Shown here one piece after another: positions 18,220 through 26,185 of a stretch of 64,000 nt of DNA; positions within the stretch are counted from its first letter, which is position 1, and each line of letters starts with the position of its first letter. Under the pieces are notes generated by a model. The model saw nothing but the letters and a program-made list of their open reading frames with translations. It was not told where the DNA came from and did no database searches. The DNA is from Methanoflorens sp963701995 (GTDB lineage: Archaea; Halobacteriota; Bog-38; Methanoflorentales; Methanoflorentaceae), in the NCBI GenBank assembly GCA_963701995.1, contig OY969693.1, positions 124,001-188,000 of the forward strand, read 5' to 3'. The translations under genes were made by a program, and so were the position numbers.

Positions 18220-19314
18220 ATGCGCAACAAGAATACATCTGTATCAATAATTATCCCCACCTACAACGCGCGGGACCATATACACGAGCTTCTCGAGAGA
18301 ATTCAGCGTTCCATGGAGCCACTGAACGATCCTTTTGAGATCCTTATTGTCGATGATGACAGTCCCGACGAAACTTGGAAGGTTGCTTCCGATTACTCAA
18401 ATAGCTATCCGGTACGAGTTCTACGAAGAAAAGGGAAACGGGGACTTGCAACAGCCGTATTAGAAGGGATCAAAGCCTCAGATTACGATATTATCGTCGT
18501 CATGGGTGCTGACCTGCAACATCCTCCTGAAACGATACCTGAGTTGCTCTCGCACGTTAAAGATGGGACGGACATCGCGATAGGCAGTCGGAACGTTGAA
18601 GCCGGCGCTCTCGCTAAGTTCGATTTTTTTGGACGAATCGTGTCGAGAGGCGCCGATGTGCTTGCGAGAACTCTGTTCAGGCAGATTCGAGGTATCAGGG
18701 ACCTAGATTCGGGTTTTTTCGCATTTCATAAGGATGTCATTGCGCGCGCAAACCCCAACCCCGTAGGAGATAAAATATTATTGGAGATCCTTGTACAAGG
18801 AGACTACGCGACGGTTTCAGAGATCGCATACCGGTCTGATAAACAAGGAGGCGGCCTACGCACACGGGGAGTCAACAATGCGCCAAACTATCTCCGCCAC
18901 GTATTGAGCCTCTTTTCGAGATCTGGCGAATTTCACCGTTTTTTAAGGTTCTGTGTGGTGGGTTCGGTGGGCGCCGCCGTGAATTTGGTTGTGCTGTATT
19001 GGCTGACAGAGTCCGGGGTATTCTACCTTCTGTCAGGCTTCATCGGCATAGAAGCAGCAGTCTTGTTAAACTTCGTCTTAAACAGATCGTGGACGTTCAA
19101 AGACCGCGGGGCCAGAGGACTCAGATCTGTTCTCACCGCATTATACAGAGATCACGCCGTGCGATTCGTTGGAATTGTGCTCGACCTCGTGATCCTATGG
19201 ATTCTGACCAGCTTTGTCGGTCTCTACTACCTCCTGTCACAGGTAATCGGCATCGGCGTGGCTATGGTGTGGAACTACGGCGGGAACCAGTGGTGGACGT
19301 GGGAGCCCGCCTGA
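18220..19314 (+). CDS. GT2-GtrA fusion: polyprenyl-phosphate sugar transferase with GtrA membrane domain
   Basis: 364 residues. Residues 1-235 are a DPM1-like GT2 domain: VSIIIPTYNARDHIHELLER, ILIVDDDSPDETW, RGLATAVLEGI, VVMGADLQHPPETI (metal-binding D-x-Q region) and LDSGFFAF. From about 240 on is a GtrA domain with four helices: FLRFCVVGSVGAAVNLVVLY, then NFVLNRSWTFKDR and a final NYGGNQWWTW. The GT2 part would charge a lipid carrier with a sugar; GtrA proteins are thought to help move such lipid-linked sugars. Fusions of this kind are known in archaea and some bacteria. It stands alone. Confidence 0.9.
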   Translation: MRNKNTSVSIIIPTYNARDHIHELLERIQRSMEPLNDPFEILIVDDDSPDETWKVASDYSNSYPVRVLRRKGKRGLATAVLEGIKASDYDIIVVMGADLQHPPETIPELLSHVKDGTDIAIGSRNVEAGALAKFDFFGRIVSRGADVLARTLFRQIRGIRDLDSGFFAFHKDVIARANPNPVGDKILLEILVQGDYATVSEIAYRSDKQGGGLRTRGVNNAPNYLRHVLSLFSRSGEFHRFLRFCVVGSVGAAVNLVVLYWLTESGVFYLLSGFIGIEAAVLLNFVLNRSWTFKDRGARGLRSVLTALYRDHAVRFVGIVLDLVILWILTSFVGLYYLLSQVIGIGVAMVWNYGGNQWWTWEPA

Positions 19315-19696
19315 TGACTGTTGCGAGATCATTGGCTGACGACAATGCTGAAAATGGTTGCGCTTTATGATTGCCGCTCGTGCACTTCTGAACGCTGTGG
19401 CTGCTGAACCTTATATCAAAATCAGCAATCTTTTCGTGCTCACCAGCTTCGCGGATGCCTTGCGCTTTTCCGCAACTCATTGCAGCTGGTTATAGCGGCG
19501 CTTTCATGTTAGCTGCGATTTGACTTCCACTGATTCAAGCGTATCAAGCAAGGCCATCATATTCGACATACAGCGCTGCGAGCCACGTCATCGGCGGTAC
19601 CATTCCCCTTGAGTTTCGGTCATCGGGCATTGTCATCAGCGCACGTTCGATTTTTGACCGTTCACGTGCCACCTGGTACACACCCGCTGGTGTTCC
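19315..19696. other. Intergenic between convergent genes, 382 bp
   Basis: Lies between the 3' ends of the GT2-GtrA gene and the PIG-V-like gene. I see no gene and no clear terminator. Confidence 0.45.
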
Positions 19697-20881
19697 TCAG
19701 TAGAGCCACCCGCCACTGATCCAAATGAACAGGTTCTGGATCGCGATCACGATGGCAATTATGCCGATCACGCTATTCTTGTGCCAGTTGTCTGAGAGCA
19801 TGAGGCCGAGAAAAAGGTATAACGGAAAAATAGCGGCGACGTAGCGCACAAAGGAGTTGCCTATGGAGATCAGCGACGAGCAGATGATTAATGAGACGAA
19901 TGAATACGCGGAGAGCGCCACATCCCTCTTGAGGAAAGCCAGAATGGTCGCTACCACGAGGAGGGCGTCGACCAAGAAGATAGGCACGATGGTGTAGTTA
20001 AACGGCGGTAAGCTGGGCCCTCCGAATCCAAACGTGCGCACGTTGTTAACTAAATTGGTAACGGAGAGCGTCGCATTCCAGTGTGCGGCGTCAACGCTCG
20101 AGACGATGAACGGGTTGCCGAACCGGTAGAGGTAGAAGAGGTAGAGCATCGCGACGCCCGCGCCGGTGATCGCGATGACGGCAAGTTCCCGGATGACGCG
20201 CGATCGCTCGCGATGCGAAACGTACCCGTAGAGCACGTCGACAAGAAAGATCACGAGGATAAGCGCACCTAATTGGCGCGTAAAAATGGAAAATATCGCG
20301 AGCAGTGCGGCGTATCCAAATTTCTCGCGCTTCCAGTAGTAGTACGCGCCGATCGTAAAGGCGAGAAAGATGGGCTCTGAATAGGACACGAGATTGCATA
20401 CCAGGAGCACCGGGAACACCATGTAGGCGAAGCACACCCGCAGGCGGTACTTCTCGTCCACGATGAGTGGCACGAGCTTGTAGAGGAAGTAGAGGCCGAG
20501 GAACGAAAATGCGTTCGAGATGAACACCTCTATCCAGGGCATGAGCTTCGGTTGATTCAAGCTGAAGATCTTGATCAAAAGGGGGTACATGGGCGGGAAC
20601 GCTGCTGAATTCGGAAAGCCAAAGGCATACCCTTGGTACGCGATGCCTCGATACCAATTCCCGTCCCACTTTACCAGGAACACGGGATATTTAAACAACG
20701 CCGAAGGCGCATATAGCTGGGTTACCAGGATCGCGCCTACAAGAACGACGATTTTGATAGCGGCGTACACAACGAGGGTGTTGCGCGGCGTATCCTTCGT
20801 GTAGTAATGGATAGCGCGCATTACGAGCGCGTGAGCCCTATTCGCGACGGTACGGTAAGCGGACGATAGTTCTCTACGCAT
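19697..20881 (-). CDS. PIG-V-like mannosyltransferase (GT-C, GT76-like)
   Basis: 394 residues, multi-pass membrane protein. KWDGNWYRGIAYQGYAFG at about 73-90 is the first-loop motif of PIG-V/GT76-type GT-C enzymes, with the aspartate that binds the lipid-phosphate sugar donor; AAFPPMYPLL and VSYSEPIF also fit this family. Such enzymes take mannose from a polyprenyl-phosphate donor on the outer membrane face. The two DPM-like genes in the locus (12370-13344, 18220-19314) could supply that donor. N-x-S/T sites suggest the loops face outward. Confidence 0.85.
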   Translation of the reverse strand: MRRELSSAYRTVANRAHALVMRAIHYYTKDTPRNTLVVYAAIKIVVLVGAILVTQLYAPSALFKYPVFLVKWDGNWYRGIAYQGYAFGFPNSAAFPPMYPLLIKIFSLNQPKLMPWIEVFISNAFSFLGLYFLYKLVPLIVDEKYRLRVCFAYMVFPVLLVCNLVSYSEPIFLAFTIGAYYYWKREKFGYAALLAIFSIFTRQLGALILVIFLVDVLYGYVSHRERSRVIRELAVIAITGAGVAMLYLFYLYRFGNPFIVSSVDAAHWNATLSVTNLVNNVRTFGFGGPSLPPFNYTIVPIFLVDALLVVATILAFLKRDVALSAYSFVSLIICSSLISIGNSFVRYVAAIFPLYLFLGLMLSDNWHKNSVIGIIAIVIAIQNLFIWISGGWLY

Positions 20882-20984
20882 ACGAGGTGGGTTATACGGT
20901 CGGCGACGGTATATGTGTTTTAGGCTCTCGCATAAATCATCTTCTCTAGATCAATTTCGCACGCGCAACGACACCCGAACCAGT

Positions 20985-21173
20985 CTCTGGCTGATCTCAC
21001 ACGCCTCACGTTAAAATACCGCACCTTCGAGCTTGACTCCCAACAGAACGGCGTACGTGAAGTCGCCGTTGCCAAGTTTGCCCCTCTGAGGTTCGCGTTG
21101 GTGAGGTCAGGTGACCACCACAAAGCGCACGTCGGCGCCGTGCAAATCAGCATCCAGCAAGCGGGTGCTTGGT
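20985..21173 (-). pseudogene. Pentapeptide-repeat protein relic
   Basis: Across three frames the minus strand reads LDADLHGADVRF, DLTNANLRGANLA and GDFTYAVLLGVKLEGAVF, the A(D/N)LxG pattern of pentapeptide repeats. Frameshifts and stops break it. It begins at the 3' end of the methyltransferase at 21174. Confidence 0.6.
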
Positions 21174-21818
21174 TTACGCTTTTTGCGCGAGCGTGAAGAT
21201 TGTGAAGCGAAAGTTCGTGAACTGTCTTATAACCAAAAAGCCGTGCTTTTTCAGCAATTCTCTTATTTTTTTGGGGCTGAAGTGGTTAACGTGACCACCC
21301 TGCTGCCTGAAGTAGTCATCGCCAAGCACCCACCCGTGTAACAAACAGTGGAGCCAAAACAACGGCTTCCACGCGCTGAAATAGGTGTCATACGGAACGG
21401 TCAGGACGAGCTTGCCATCCTTTTTGAGTATTCGGTTGAGTTCGGCAAGCGCCTGATCATGATCAACAATATGCTCGAGGATTTCTGCTGCGATAACGAT
21501 ATCGGCACACTCGCTCTGTAACGCGATTCGCGTGATGTCACAGATCACCGGGCTGCTCAGGCGTCCGCGCGTAACAGCGTGGTCCACAAGGTTTTGGGCA
21601 ACGTCAACGCCCACGAGGGGGAGCTTGTCGGTGTTCCACACGCAATTGTTACACCCAACGTCGACGATGATACTACCCGGTTTGTAGTTTTCAGTGACGA
21701 GCTCCTTCACAGCACATTGCCGAAACCTATGGAACCACCCTCTCACCGGGTTACGTGATTTGGCTAGCTGAGAGTGAAAGTCCCCCTGGCGCTTCTCGTA
21801 GAGTTCTCTACCGTTCAT
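21174..21818 (-). CDS. Class I SAM-dependent methyltransferase
   Basis: 214 residues. SAM-binding motif I is IIVDVGCNNCVWN (with an asparagine pair where most have GxG), then LVGVDVAQNLVDHA and ADIVIAAEILEHIVDHDQAL, followed by ILKKDGKLVLTVPYDT. This is a Methyltransf_11-type fold like that at 3144-3809, with little overall identity to it. The target is unknown; glycan context suggests a sugar or glycolipid. Confidence 0.8.
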   Translation of the reverse strand: MNGRELYEKRQGDFHSQLAKSRNPVRGWFHRFRQCAVKELVTENYKPGSIIVDVGCNNCVWNTDKLPLVGVDVAQNLVDHAVTRGRLSSPVICDITRIALQSECADIVIAAEILEHIVDHDQALAELNRILKKDGKLVLTVPYDTYFSAWKPLFWLHCLLHGWVLGDDYFRQQGGHVNHFSPKKIRELLKKHGFLVIRQFTNFRFTIFTLAQKA

Positions 21819-22094
21819 ATGTCGTAGTTCACTGCCTATTTTCGCTTTGGCTCGGTCGGCATACTAAATAACGCCACACAAGCTGGCCCCTTGTGCGCGT
21901 TTCCCGACAGCGTTTGTGCCATTAGTCGAAGTGCCGAAGCCTGCCTATGCCCGCTTCTTATACACCACGTCACAGCTAATGCAACTCCTGACATAAATCT
22001 TCGCATATGATTCGCTGAAGAACGTCGCTCGCTTGTATGGGTGACAAACCCCGTCCACGCGAGGAGCGAGAGGGGGACATTGCCCACGACGTTC
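21819..22094. other. Intergenic, 276 bp, nothing recognised
   Basis: Upstream of the methyltransferase; may hold its promoter. No gene seen. Confidence 0.4.
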
Positions 22095-22462
22095 AGCTTG
22101 GACGTGGCTCTCGGCTCAAACGTGCCTTTGAGCCGCGATCCGAGTCGTCGGTCTTGAGCAGGCGTGTCTTCTCTGACGCCACTTCGATCGGGTACACATC
22201 GTCGCCGTCAACCGTAATCGCGTGGTCGGCCGAGATGGACTTGAAAACCCTTTGGATGGCCGCGCCTTTTCTTTCCGCTCTTCAAGTATGATCTGAGCAC
22301 CCTTTTCAACGGCGATCTCCCTCGTGTTGTCGGCAAAGTGTCCGTCGATCACGGCAGTTTTGGGGCCGTTTTTCACGGGGTCTGCAGCCGGCACGCCGTC
22401 GATTACCTCGCCGATCGCGCGTTCCTAGTTTATCGTGGGAATGACGACCGTCTCCATCGCCC
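22095..22462 (-). pseudogene. GT2 (dolichyl-phosphate sugar synthase-like) relic
   Basis: The minus strand reads, across two frames, ETVVIPTIN-stop-ERAIGEVIDGVPAAD, TAVIDGHFADNTREIAVEKG, AQIILEERK, then KGRAIQRVFKSISADHAITV and DGDDVYPIE. These are consecutive GT2 blocks (P-x-x-N-E, V-D-x-x-S-x-D, K-G-x-A-x-x-x-G, D-G-D). An in-frame TAG and at least one frameshift show it is dead; only the first third survives. Confidence 0.82.
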
Positions 22463-22673
22463 GTTCTCGCGTCGACTGTCGCACCGGTGATTCCCCCGTT
22501 CATCACCAGATTTGCTCGTCCGCTCAGTTCGGTTGCGTCACGATGCCAAGATGCACCGGCCTTCAAAAGCCACGTACAAAAGATAATTTTAATTAATTAA
22601 GTACTGCGGTGCGCTTACCAAAAAGAAGTGCACGTTGTCCCAGAATGACAACATTGAGGCAAACACATAGCGC

Positions 22674-22686
22674 AACCTTTATTAGG
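22674..22686 (+). promoter_or_regulatory. Promoter of lectin gene 1 (BRE/TATA)
   Basis: AACCTTTATTAGG, matched at 24192-24204 before lectin gene 2 (AACCTTTATTGTG). In both cases the block of near-identity with the other gene starts 34-35 bp downstream, which is close to where an archaeal transcript should begin. Confidence 0.7.
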
Positions 22687-22711
22687 CATACGTCGTACTT
22701 CTATACGTTTA

Positions 22712-22808
22712 GTAAGCTTGAAGCCCGTTGGCGTGCACGCCGTCTACGTGGATGCAGATCCTCACTTACGGTGGGTAGAACCCGTCAACGGAGGGAAGGT
22801 GTATATTG
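22712..22808 (+). promoter_or_regulatory. Structured 5' leader of lectin gene 1, candidate cis-regulatory RNA
   Basis: About 97 nt, nearly identical to 24229-24326. Possible helices: CCGTTG (22725-22730) with CAACGG (22786-22791) closing the fold; GCG/CGC within the palindrome GGCGTGCACGCC; GGAT/ATCC at 22750-22761; GGGT/ACCC at 22773-22783. The 3' strand of the closing helix touches the GGAGG at 22790-22794. AAGGTG at 22796-22801 is the better-spaced ribosome site. Folding is my reading by eye; two closely related copies alone cannot prove it. Confidence 0.5.
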
Positions 22809-23840
22809 ATGAAACATAAAATTAGAATGTTAAGTATCGCCATGGCGACCATCGTGCTTATCTCGATGGTTGCGGCGACGGGCGTAAGCGCAGCGCCAAA
22901 GACCATCCAAGGGGCACCCACGGTTGGCGCCCCGACTATTGGAGGGCCTGCCCTGTTATGGGACCCCAGTGTTGTCCCTGGGTACTGGCACCTTACACAA
23001 GGTGCGCCCACCACCTCAGGTTTGAACATCTATTACCAGAACTTTTTGACTGGTACGGTTTGGCATGCCCTCGGCACGGGAACAAACCCCTCTGCTTTGG
23101 CCGTTCCGACGGCTACGCCTAGCGTCGTCATCATGGCGAACGGCCCCGGCGGCATCTGGGCGAAGTCTAGCACTGATGGCACCACCTGGAGCAACGTCAA
23201 CTTGCCAAGCAGTGTAGCTGCTGCGGGCACCGGCCCGTGCGCGGTCTACAACCCCGACGCCAACCAGATCGACGTGTTTTTCGTCGCCATGGGGACCAAC
23301 CATCTCGTGGTGGATACGCTCGACATGAACCTTGCCATGATTTCACAGACGGACCTCGGCGGAGTCGTGTACGCGACACCCGCTGCGGCGTGGACGCCTA
23401 ATACTGCTGGCATGGCCGTTGTTGTCAAGGGTACCGGCGGCATTATCTACGAGAAGATGTTCGCCATGGCCTCATGGGGTGCCTACACTAGGTTCCACGA
23501 CGGAACGATTGGTGCTGGAGCATCGCTCGCCCTAGACCCAGGTACAAACAATCTTTACCTCTTCGTCGCAGGTCAAGACACCCACATGTACGCACTGCAG
23601 TCTATCAATAATGGGTTGACGTGGCGCGTACCCAACCCCATACTGCGACCAGGCGTGCTCGGCTGGGCAAATCTCGGCGGGATCCTTACAGCGCCTCCAT
23701 CAGCATCAGGGGGAGCGTACGGTGTTGCTGGACATGCCTTTGTCGATGCGCGCGGTGGCGATGGCAACATCTGGGAGCAATACGTGACTTTAGGCTCAAC
23801 GCCCACTGGGACCTGGTTCTTCTTGACAACGGGACCCTGA
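22809..23840 (+). CDS. Secreted PLL-like beta-propeller lectin, copy 1
   Basis: 343 residues from the ATG at 22809 (a TTG just before is in frame but the ATG is better spaced from AAGGTG). Signal peptide MKHKIRMLSIAMATIVLISM ending near VSAA. The mature part repeats units of about 45 residues with W, GG and hydrophobic-G patterns, e.g. SVVIMANGPGGIWAKSSTDG, LGWANLGGILTAPPSASG and HAFVDARGGDGNIWEQYV. The unit W-x-x-L-G-G-x-L-x-x-x-P then D/G-G-x-I/L-W is the pattern of PLL-type seven-bladed fucose-binding lectins. No catalytic residues seen, so binding of surface or foreign glycans is inferred. Neighbour 24327-25322 is a paralogue. Confidence 0.7.
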   Translation: MKHKIRMLSIAMATIVLISMVAATGVSAAPKTIQGAPTVGAPTIGGPALLWDPSVVPGYWHLTQGAPTTSGLNIYYQNFLTGTVWHALGTGTNPSALAVPTATPSVVIMANGPGGIWAKSSTDGTTWSNVNLPSSVAAAGTGPCAVYNPDANQIDVFFVAMGTNHLVVDTLDMNLAMISQTDLGGVVYATPAAAWTPNTAGMAVVVKGTGGIIYEKMFAMASWGAYTRFHDGTIGAGASLALDPGTNNLYLFVAGQDTHMYALQSINNGLTWRVPNPILRPGVLGWANLGGILTAPPSASGGAYGVAGHAFVDARGGDGNIWEQYVTLGSTPTGTWFFLTTGP

Positions 23841-23899
23841 TCACGTAGCGCTCTGGGTAGCACGCTACCCGGGCGTATGAACTAGAAAAAATGCGCACG

Positions 23900-23945
23900 C
23901 CAGCAGCGGACGTCTAGACTGCTGCTGGTGGTTCCTCTTTTTTTG
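23900..23945 (+). terminator. 3' hairpin and T-run of lectin gene 1
   Basis: CCAGCAGC (23900-23907) pairs with GCTGCTGG (23921-23928); a T-rich tract ending in a long T run follows to 23944. Related hairpins follow lectin gene 2 and the lectin relic at 27166, and all lie within a longer conserved 3' flank that starts near GCTCTGGGTAGCACG. Confidence 0.65.
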
Positions 23946-24191
23946 CTTCTTTTTGCTTACGTCTGGCGATCGCTGCTAGCGCGTGCTAGGTTATGAACAC
24001 AGCATTGTCTTCCGCATTCTTGCTGCGTGTTGCTAGGAAGCATTATAGCGGTCACGCAAATGCGGTATCATAACGGTTGCGCGCGTCGAGATCGGTTGCG
24101 TGCTACGTAGCGCGTGTCGTGAGCGCTGAACGATTGCAATTCGTGCGCAGTATCCGACTGTCGTTGATGAGACACGACAAACACATAACAC
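23946..24191. other. Spacer between the two lectin genes
   Basis: After the terminator no gene is seen up to the promoter of lectin gene 2. Sequence is unrelated to the region upstream of lectin gene 1 except for the promoter itself and the adjacent ACAAACACATA stretch. Confidence 0.45.
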
Positions 24192-24204
24192 AACCTTTAT
24201 TGTG
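24192..24204 (+). promoter_or_regulatory. Promoter of lectin gene 2 (BRE/TATA)
   Basis: AACCTTTATTGTG, preceded by AACACA, is the counterpart of the box at 22674-22686. The stretch between box and leader has diverged, while the leader itself has not. Confidence 0.7.
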
Positions 24205-24228
24205 AATACGCGCTCTTTACGTGTTTTG

Positions 24229-24326
24229 GTAAGCTTGAAGCCCGTTGGCGTGCGCGCCGTTCCGCGTGGATGCAGATCCTCACTTACGGTGGGTAGAACC
24301 CGTCAACGGAGGGAAGGTGTATATTG
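24229..24326 (+). promoter_or_regulatory. Structured 5' leader of lectin gene 2
   Basis: About 98 nt, near-identical to 22712-22808. The few changes fall in one place: TGCACGCCGTCTACG in copy 1 is TGCGCGCCGTTCCGCG here. The proposed CCGTTG/CAACGG, GGAT/ATCC and GGGT/ACCC pairings are unchanged. Confidence 0.5.
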
Positions 24327-25322
24327 ATGAAACATAAAATTAGAATGTTAAGTATCGCCATGGCGACCATCGTGCTTATCTCGATGGTTGCGGCGACGGG
24401 CGTGAGTGCGGCCAAGCCGGCGACCGTCGGCGCCCCGATCACCGGAGCATTTGCCGCGTGCTACGATGGTAGTAACGTCTGGATCGCTGTACAAGGGGTG
24501 GCCAACGCTCAGGGCAACACCATCTACTATATGAAATATATTCAACCTTGGAATCCGATCGGCACGGGAACAAACCCCTCCATTGTGTCCGTAGGTACGG
24601 CTGGTAATGTCGCCATCTTTGCGCGCGGCACCGACAGCACCATCTGGGGGAAGAAGACCGCCGATGGTGGCACTACCTGGAGCAACGTAGGCATGCCGAC
24701 CAGCGCAGCTGCTGCGGGAACCGGCCCGCTCGCGGTCTACAACCCCAACGCCAACCAGATCGACGTGTTTTTCGTCGCCAGCGGGACCAACCATCTCGTG
24801 GTGGATACGCTCGACATGAACCTTGCCATGATTTCACAGACGGACCTCGGCGGAGTCGTGTTCGCGACACCCGCTGCGGTGCTAACGAGTACCGGTGGTA
24901 TCGACGTTGTTGTCAAGGGCACCGGCGGCGTGATCTACGAGAAGATGAACACCATGGCCTCATGGGGTGGCTATACTAAGTTCCACGACGGAAGGATTGG
25001 TGCCGGAGCATCGCTCGTCAGGGATGCAGCCGGGAACATTAACCTCTTCGTCGCAGGTGCAGACGGCCACTTGTATGCACTGCAGTCTACTAATGGCGGC
25101 TTGACGTGGTACGTGCCCAACCCCGTGCTACGACCAGGCGTGCTCGGCTGGCTCAATCTCGGCGGGATCCTGACATCGCCGCCGGTAGCAATAGCAGTGG
25201 GCGCTACTCTCTATGTCGGGGCGCGCGGCGGCGATGGCGGCATCTGGTATGAAACGGGGGCTGCACCCTACACCGCCACCACCGACTGGTTCTGGTCGGC
25301 CACAAGCATCGCGGGACCCTAA
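24327..25322 (+). CDS. Secreted PLL-like beta-propeller lectin, copy 2
   Basis: 331 residues from the ATG at 24327. The signal peptide is identical to copy 1. The next 80 or so residues are quite different between the two, then a stretch (NANQIDVFFVASGTNHLVVD and on to SQTDLGGVVF) is almost identical in DNA, after which similarity is patchy: VVKGTGGVIYEKM, FHDGRIGAGASLV, NPVLRPGVLGWLNLGGILTS and YVGARGGDGGIWYETG. This mosaic of conserved and divergent blades suggests blade exchange or conversion. Same inferred role as copy 1: an exported glycan-binding protein. Confidence 0.7.
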   Translation: MKHKIRMLSIAMATIVLISMVAATGVSAAKPATVGAPITGAFAACYDGSNVWIAVQGVANAQGNTIYYMKYIQPWNPIGTGTNPSIVSVGTAGNVAIFARGTDSTIWGKKTADGGTTWSNVGMPTSAAAAGTGPLAVYNPNANQIDVFFVASGTNHLVVDTLDMNLAMISQTDLGGVVFATPAAVLTSTGGIDVVVKGTGGVIYEKMNTMASWGGYTKFHDGRIGAGASLVRDAAGNINLFVAGADGHLYALQSTNGGLTWYVPNPVLRPGVLGWLNLGGILTSPPVAIAVGATLYVGARGGDGGIWYETGAAPYTATTDWFWSATSIAGP

Positions 25323-25381
25323 TCAGGTGGCGCTCTGGGCAGTACGCACCCGCGGATAACCCACCCAAACTAAAAAACGCG

Positions 25382-25429
25382 CACCGCCGGCAACGGACGA
25401 TTGGGCTGCTGGTGGTGGCTCCTTTTTTT
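25382..25429 (+). terminator. 3' hairpin and T-run of lectin gene 2
   Basis: CACCGCCGGCA (25382-25392) pairs with TGCTGGTGGTG (25407-25417), using G-U pairs where copy 1 has Watson-Crick pairs, and is followed by CTCC and seven T. Pairing is kept although the stem bases differ from copy 1. Confidence 0.65.
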
Positions 25430-26139
25430 GCAACCTTCCTGCCATACATGCTGTAAGAAGGAAGTCTGAACTCAGAATGCTCGACCTTGCCGCAGGAGCT
25501 ACCGGGTCTTCGCTAGGATATGACGGTCACCAACGCAAAAATCTTTAAGGTCACGAACGGTACATCGTCGTCACCTCGCGCTGTATTTCTGCTCAGCGCA
25601 ATCGGGATCTCATCGCCTAGCAGAGCGTTGGGACAACGTGCTTTTTTTAGCAGTGCTTTATTTTCGCGACGCCACTCCATTGTGACTTGCTTGCTTTTCA
25701 CACAGAGAAAAAACTTGCAGAAAAACATTTGCTGGCTCTAGAAACGAGATCCGCTCACGTGTGATCAGCAGAACGCCGCTCTTTCCGTATGAGGGCCATT
25801 GTTGAACTTCTATTTAGCAGTTTAACTATGTTCGTGAAGAGTGCGATTCCGCCTTCATCACTCGCTTGGCAAATCTCAGCGCTTTTCCGGCCAGTCCGCT
25901 AAACTCACGTTGAATTGGGATCGGCTAGGATAGCTTAAAATCTGGACGATGGTGGTGTGAGTATAGCGGTTGCACTATAGGGCCTCCCACTGAGGTAAAA
26001 GATTCGTCACGTTCGGAACTGCAGGCTTACCCGTACAAAAAAGGCAAAAAATGGGTCTGATTGACAAAATAAGGCAATATTGACAGTTGAGCGCAAAGCA
26101 AAGCTTATCACGAAGACCGCACAGTCCTCAGCTTACGCT
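25430..26139. other. Intergenic, about 710 bp
   Basis: No gene recognised. Runs from the lectin 2 terminator to the leader hairpin of the next secreted-protein gene. Contains several AT-rich patches but no clear promoter. Confidence 0.45.
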
Positions 26140-26177
26140 GCGGCAGCTTCAATGCTGCCGCGATACAGGAAGGGAGG
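26140..26177 (+). promoter_or_regulatory. Leader hairpin and ribosome site of the secreted protein at 26186
   Basis: GCGGCAGC (26140-26147) and GCTGCCGC (26154-26161) form a perfect 8-bp stem with a 6-base loop, ending ten bases before the GGGAGG ribosome site (26172-26177). The site is eight bases from the ATG at 26186. Confidence 0.5.
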
Positions 26178-26185
26178 CAAAATCT

